NCBI GenBank assembly: GCA_001787475.1
Contig: MFXB01000070.1
Coordinates: 1 to 6,641 of the forward strand
Direction: 5' to 3'
DNA length: 6,641 nucleotides
DNA from: Candidatus Peregrinibacteria bacterium RIFCSPLOWO2_01_FULL_48_20
GTDB taxonomy: Bacteria > Patescibacteriota > Gracilibacteria > UBA1369 > 2-02-FULL-48-14
Below the pieces are notes generated by a model. It saw only the letters and a program-made list of their open reading frames with translations, was not told the DNA's origin and ran no database searches. Within the stretch, counting starts at the first letter, position 1. Each line of letters starts with the position of its first letter. Positions 4,170 to 6,641 of the stretch are shown here, in pieces. The translations under genes and the position numbers were made by a program.

Positions 4170-5306
4170 TTATCTGGAAATAAACTCAAAAGACTGCCGC
4201 GGAGAAATAGTTTGAACACCTATGTTTGGGTACATATTTGTAAAAAGTTCAGGTACCTTCAATTTTTTTTGCGGGTTCCATTTAAATTCAAATCCGGAGC
4301 TTAAGCCTTTGTAACATTCAATATAATCTATTTCTTTTTGAGAGATTGTCCTCCAGAAGAATTGCTGAAGGCCGACTCCTCCGTTATGCATAATGTGTTT
4401 GAGCCGTTCCACGAACATACAATTTTCAAATAAAACTCCAATGTCTTGCCGTGCGGTAATGTGTATGGGAGCGAAATTATCAATTAATGCATTGCGCAGA
4501 CCCAGATCAACAAAATAAATTTTCTTGGACTTTACCACTTCATTTCTCCGATTATTAGAATAAGCCCCAATTCGAATGATAACGAAATTTTTTTCCAAGA
4601 GATCAATATATTTTTGTACAGTGGTCACACTGGTTCCCAACGTTGTAGAGAGTTCGCGATATGAAACCTCATTGCCAATTTGAAATGCCAATAATTTCAA
4701 GAGAGAGATGACCAGTTCCGGTTTACGAAAACCTTCGATAGCCAGAACATTTTTATATAAATACTGTGAAACGAGTAAATTGAGTTGAATGATTTTCTCT
4801 TCTTCCGTTTCACTCTGAATGCCGGGATAGGCTCCGAAACGCAGCAGCTCGCTCACTTTGTTCTCCGCATCAAATGAAGTGAAAGCAAGCTCCGTCATGC
4901 CTAAGGGATAGAGGGTGTACTCTATGGATCGACCCGTTAGGGGTTCAGAGATTTCGTTTGCCAAGTCAAAAGAGGAAGACCCTGTAGCGATATATTGTAC
5001 TTCCGGATGATGATCAAAAAGACTTTTCAAAACCGATCCGATGCCTTTAACCGTTTGAGCTTCATCAAACACAACTATTTTATACCCTTGTACAAGAGAA
5101 AAAAGCTCTGCAGTATTTCGACGTGCCAAAAGTTCGTTATTGGCAAGCAGCTCACAGTCCACATAACGCACAGCCTCTCCGAAATCTTTGACCACTTGTT
5201 TAATAAGCGTTGTTTTCCCCGCTTGCCGAGGTCCATATACAACCAGGATTTTGCCCTTGAACAGGCGTTCCTTCAGTTTTAGCTCGAGTTGTCTTTTGAT
5301 ATACAT
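4170..5306 (-). CDS. AAA+ ATPase with DUF4143 C-terminal domain (AAA_14 type)
   Basis: The protein has 378 residues from the ATG at 5306. The frame extends to a TTG at 5342, but that would lie on the -35 hexamer. The Walker A motif GPRQAGKTT is at 25-33, Walker B IVVFDEAQ at 77-84 and a sensor-like ATGSSSF at 107-113. The order matches AAA_14. A winged-helix-like stretch follows at about 198-248 (LLAFQIGNEVSYRELSTTLGTSVTTVQKYIDLLE). The C-terminal DUF4143 region has Glu294 (LFENCMF), Asp327 (EIDYIE) and Glu340-x-Lys342 (FEFKW), a PD-(D/E)XK nuclease-like pattern. The family is widespread, highly mobile and of unknown function. The gene is clearly richer in A+T than its neighbours in its 3' half (for example 4261-4320 and 4501-4560, about one-third G+C), which suggests transfer. 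All motifs are intact. A palindrome inside its promoter suggests autoregulation. Confidence 0.93.
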   Translation of the reverse strand: MYIKRQLELKLKERLFKGKILVVYGPRQAGKTTLIKQVVKDFGEAVRYVDCELLANNELLARRNTAELFSLVQGYKIVVFDEAQTVKGIGSVLKSLFDHHPEVQYIATGSSSFDLANEISEPLTGRSIEYTLYPLGMTELAFTSFDAENKVSELLRFGAYPGIQSETEEEKIIQLNLLVSQYLYKNVLAIEGFRKPELVISLLKLLAFQIGNEVSYRELSTTLGTSVTTVQKYIDLLEKNFVIIRIGAYSNNRRNEVVKSKKIYFVDLGLRNALIDNFAPIHITARQDIGVLFENCMFVERLKHIMHNGGVGLQQFFWRTISQKEIDYIECYKGLSSGFEFKWNPQKKLKVPELFTNMYPNIGVQTISPRQSFEFISR

Positions 5307-5313
5307 CAACTCT

Positions 5314-5342
5314 AGGTTAACAAATATAGCGATATTTGTCAA
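5314..5342 (-). promoter_or_regulatory. Candidate promoter of the AAA+ ATPase gene, near-leaderless
   Basis: On the - strand a perfect TTGACA (complement of 5337-5342) is followed after 17 bases by TAACCT (complement of 5314-5319). The -10 match is modest. Transcription would start about one or two bases before the ATG at 5306, giving an essentially leaderless message. No Shine-Dalgarno is needed in that case, and none is convincing (only AGAG, six bases before the ATG). Confidence 0.5.
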
Positions 5343-5343
5343 C
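5316..5343. promoter_or_regulatory. 28-bp palindromic operator candidate over the ATPase promoter
   Basis: Perfect 8-base arms ACAAATAT (5320-5327) and ATATTTGT (5332-5339) surround AGCG. One mismatch (A5319/C5340) then separates them from GTT (5316-5318) and AAC (5341-5343). The arms cover the -35, the whole spacer and half of the -10. A repressor bound here would shut the promoter. The winged-helix-like region of the ATPase is a reasonable candidate ligand, but this is inference. Confidence 0.65.
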
Positions 5344-5355
5344 TACGTACTACGT
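5342..5355. repeat. Tandem 7-base repeat ACTACGT x2
   Basis: Two exact tandem ACTACGT units (5342-5348 and 5349-5355) lie just upstream of the ATPase promoter. They may be replication slippage or paired binding half-sites. Confidence 0.5.
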
Positions 5356-5357
5356 GT

Positions 5358-5373
5358 ACCGCCTTACGGCGGT
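5358..5373. other. Hairpin between DUF4256-like and ATPase genes
   Basis: ACCGCC-TTAC-GGCGGT is a perfect 6-bp stem; on the - strand transcript the loop reads GTAA, a GNRA tetraloop. It lies 28 bases after the stop of the upstream - strand gene. No T-run follows, so termination is possible but unproven. Confidence 0.55.
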
Positions 5374-5400
5374 CCTTTGAAAGATAAAGTTTAAGGAAAA

Positions 5401-6396
5401 CTAAGATTCAAGGTTCAAGTTGACCCTTAGCACGCCACGGGACCCGAGATAATCATGCTGAGCGTCAGAATCATCCACATCCGAACCCACGAACCCAATA
5501 TCATCACCCCCGTAGGCATACCGAGCACGCGAAGAATCAAATGTCTTATCTTCGGTCCAAGTCCAATTCTGCCCTTCAAGTTGACCTTTGTCGTTCATAC
5601 GAGCGTATTCACCTGTGTGATTATCTCTATCCCGCTGGAGCGTAGGCAAGCCTTTCTCCATCAAGATTGAGCTTGGCTCGATTCCTTTAGCGGCATCAGA
5701 CAATGCAAGATTGCCATTTTCATCTGCCGTGAAGTAGTCATTACCTTCCATCACTTGAACCTTGCCAGTCTCGTCACGATAAATGAGGCGTGTTTGCCTC
5801 TTTTTTGCCGTTCGAGAGTCCTCACCTAAACCATAGGCTTCTTTACATCCGTCCCTCATTACTAACTGACCTTTTTCATTCAATTCGAAGAAAGTTCCTT
5901 CTTGCATCAAAGCTACTTCCGCCAAAAATGCTTCTACATCGGGGATAGCTCGTGCAATTTCTTCACCCGTACGAATTTTGCTGCGTACGATACGCTTGGC
6001 TTCTGGAAGAGCATCTATGGCTTCCACAACGAGGGCTTGTAGCCTCTCGTCAATTCGTTCTTTACCTTCAATCGTAGAAGTCGCTTCCTTTTTTGCTTTA
6101 CGACGGCTCTGAACAACTGGGTCTGACTTCCTAAATTCGTCGATTGTAGTTTGAATTTTACCTACTATGGCTTGAACATCATCTTCCTCAAGTCCTGTTT
6201 CGCCTTGAGCATTCGCCATACCCTCGTTTCGGAGTCCAGCGAGAAGAGCATTTTTGTCACCACTAGAGCTGACGAGGAGTTGTTCCAGTTGTTCGGCTAG
6301 GTCACGGCGATTATCTAAAATCGTTTCATCGTTTGAACGTCGTTGCTCTGGAGTAGCACCAGCCGTGACGTGAAGGGAGTTTGAAGCCTCTGCCAT
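5401..6396 (-). CDS. DUF4256-like cytoplasmic protein with long charged N-terminus
   Basis: The protein has 331 residues, with no signal peptide or membrane segment. The N-terminal half (about 1-160) is charged and helical, with coiled-coil-like stretches (ILDNRRDLAEQLEQLL; KIQTTIDEFRK; ERIDERLQALVVEAIDALPEAKRIVRSK). The C-terminal half is aromatic and strand-rich and ends WTWTEDKTFDSSRARYAYGG, then DIGFVGSDVDDSDAQHDYLGSRGVLRV. That ending, with W-x-x-T-P-like start, R-x-A-x-YG, hydrophobic strand and Y-x-x-R-G-hydrophobic-x-R-V finish, recalls the C-terminus of DUF4256 proteins, a family of unknown function. Three similar loops (NEKGQLVM at 173, DENGNLAL at 225, NDKGQLEG at 268) suggest an internal beta-hairpin repeat. 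The start ATG at 6396 has no Shine-Dalgarno but has a good promoter nearby. No function is assigned. Confidence 0.75.
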   Translation of the reverse strand: MAEASNSLHVTAGATPEQRRSNDETILDNRRDLAEQLEQLLVSSSGDKNALLAGLRNEGMANAQGETGLEEDDVQAIVGKIQTTIDEFRKSDPVVQSRRKAKKEATSTIEGKERIDERLQALVVEAIDALPEAKRIVRSKIRTGEEIARAIPDVEAFLAEVALMQEGTFFELNEKGQLVMRDGCKEAYGLGEDSRTAKKRQTRLIYRDETGKVQVMEGNDYFTADENGNLALSDAAKGIEPSSILMEKGLPTLQRDRDNHTGEYARMNDKGQLEGQNWTWTEDKTFDSSRARYAYGGDDIGFVGSDVDDSDAQHDYLGSRGVLRVNLNLES

Positions 6397-6423
6397 ATTT
6401 AGTTATTTACAGGTTAAGAGAGA

Positions 6424-6452
6424 GTGATACGCCTTTTCTATTATTCTGTCAA
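6424..6452 (-). promoter_or_regulatory. Promoter of the DUF4256-like gene
   Basis: On the - strand a perfect TTGACA (complement of 6447-6452) and TATCAC (complement of 6424-6429) are spaced by 17 bases. The predicted start is about 20 bases before the ATG at 6396, again a short leader. Confidence 0.55.
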
Positions 6453-6485
6453 CTGCGTCCGTTTTTCGGTTTCACCCATGCAAAA

Positions 6486-6536
6486 TAACAGATGTAAGCT
6501 CAAAAGCCAATCGCTCTAAAGCACTCGCTTCTGTTA
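6486..6536. other. Inverted repeat in upstream region of DUF4256-like gene
   Basis: TAACAGA (6486-6492) and TCTGTTA (6530-6536) are perfect 7-base inverted arms. AAGC (6496-6499) and GCTT (6527-6530) could extend the stem if the outer arm is shortened by one base. It sits upstream of the promoter, so a regulatory or recombination role is possible but unsupported. Nothing else is recognised between the promoter and the 45-base repeat. Confidence 0.3.
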
Positions 6537-6594
6537 CACCTAAAGACCTCTCGCCAAAACCGTTTTCGCAAAGACATTGAACTGTGTATGATTA

Positions 6595-6639
6595 GCCTCG
6601 ATCGCGGTTCTAAGGTCGGTAGCGACTCTTCGCCAATTA
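6595..6639 (+). repeat. 45-base direct repeat, copy B
   Basis: This is the second copy of 4120-4164 (42 of 45 identical), ending two bases from the window edge, so it may continue beyond. The inner stem GTCG-GTAG-CGAC is unchanged. The outer stem keeps four pairs plus one G-T wobble (6607/6630) and has one C-C mismatch (6603/6634). The base after CGCCA is A instead of G. Confidence 0.85.
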
Positions 6640-6641
6640 AA

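Noticed and set aside
4104..4170. Integron attC site, because of the bulged hairpin and terminal TAAC/GTTA arms
   Set aside because: Copy B has ATT where attC requires the invariant GTT and lacks the outer arm, the R'' box does not match RYYYAAC, and no integrase is present.
5307..5342. Longer ATPase start at TTG 5342
   Set aside because: It would lie within the predicted -35 hexamer, upstream of transcription, and the ATG at 5306 gives a normal N-terminus.
5358..5373. Intrinsic terminator for the DUF4256-like gene
   Set aside because: The stem is good but no T-run follows on the transcribed strand, so it is listed only as a hairpin.
1..6641. CRISPR array or alternative genetic code (UGA reassigned)
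   Set aside because: No regularly spaced repeats exist, and TGA serves as stop for both toxin and antitoxin, with TAA and TAG used elsewhere.

Overview
The window is ordinary bacterial chromosomal DNA, moderately G+C balanced, with an accessory segment on the right. All three stop codons are used normally, so the standard code applies. No gene has a good Shine-Dalgarno site, while several good TTGACA-type promoters lie close to start codons. Small membrane and lipoprotein families (DUF1761, DUF378, LemA, TPM/YgcG), compact spacing and a DUF4256-like protein would fit a Patescibacteria/CPR-type lineage. That placement is an inference of low confidence, since no taxonomic marker is present.

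Left part (1-1602, + strand): the 3' end of a DUF1761-like membrane protein, an exported lipoprotein with alpha/alpha-toroid character, and a DUF378 membrane protein. A bidirectional terminator separates these from a convergent two-gene LemA and TPM/YgcG operon (3050 to 1631, - strand), probably an envelope-associated pair.

Middle (3251-4032, + strand): tRNA-Ser(UGA) with encoded CCA, followed 60 bases later by a compact toxin-antitoxin pair. The pair has a near-consensus promoter with palindromes embedded in it, a small antitoxin, and an overlapping (ATGA) PIN-domain VapC toxin.

Right part (4033-6641): a structured intergenic region ending in a 45-base repeat, a DUF4143-type AAA+ ATPase (- strand) with a palindrome lying inside its own promoter, and a DUF4256-like protein (- strand). 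A second copy of the 45-base repeat sits at the window edge. The two direct repeats bracket the ATPase and DUF4256-like genes and look like cassette or island boundaries.

The most unusual signals are three. A 26-base palindromic repeat occurs exactly twice, once inside the lipoprotein reading frame and once just after its stop. The 45-base hairpin repeat flanks the two-gene segment, and its first copy shares its last ten bases with the tRNA-Ser 3' end. Palindromes overlap the promoters of both the toxin-antitoxin and ATPase modules. I see no CRISPR array, transposase or recombinase.
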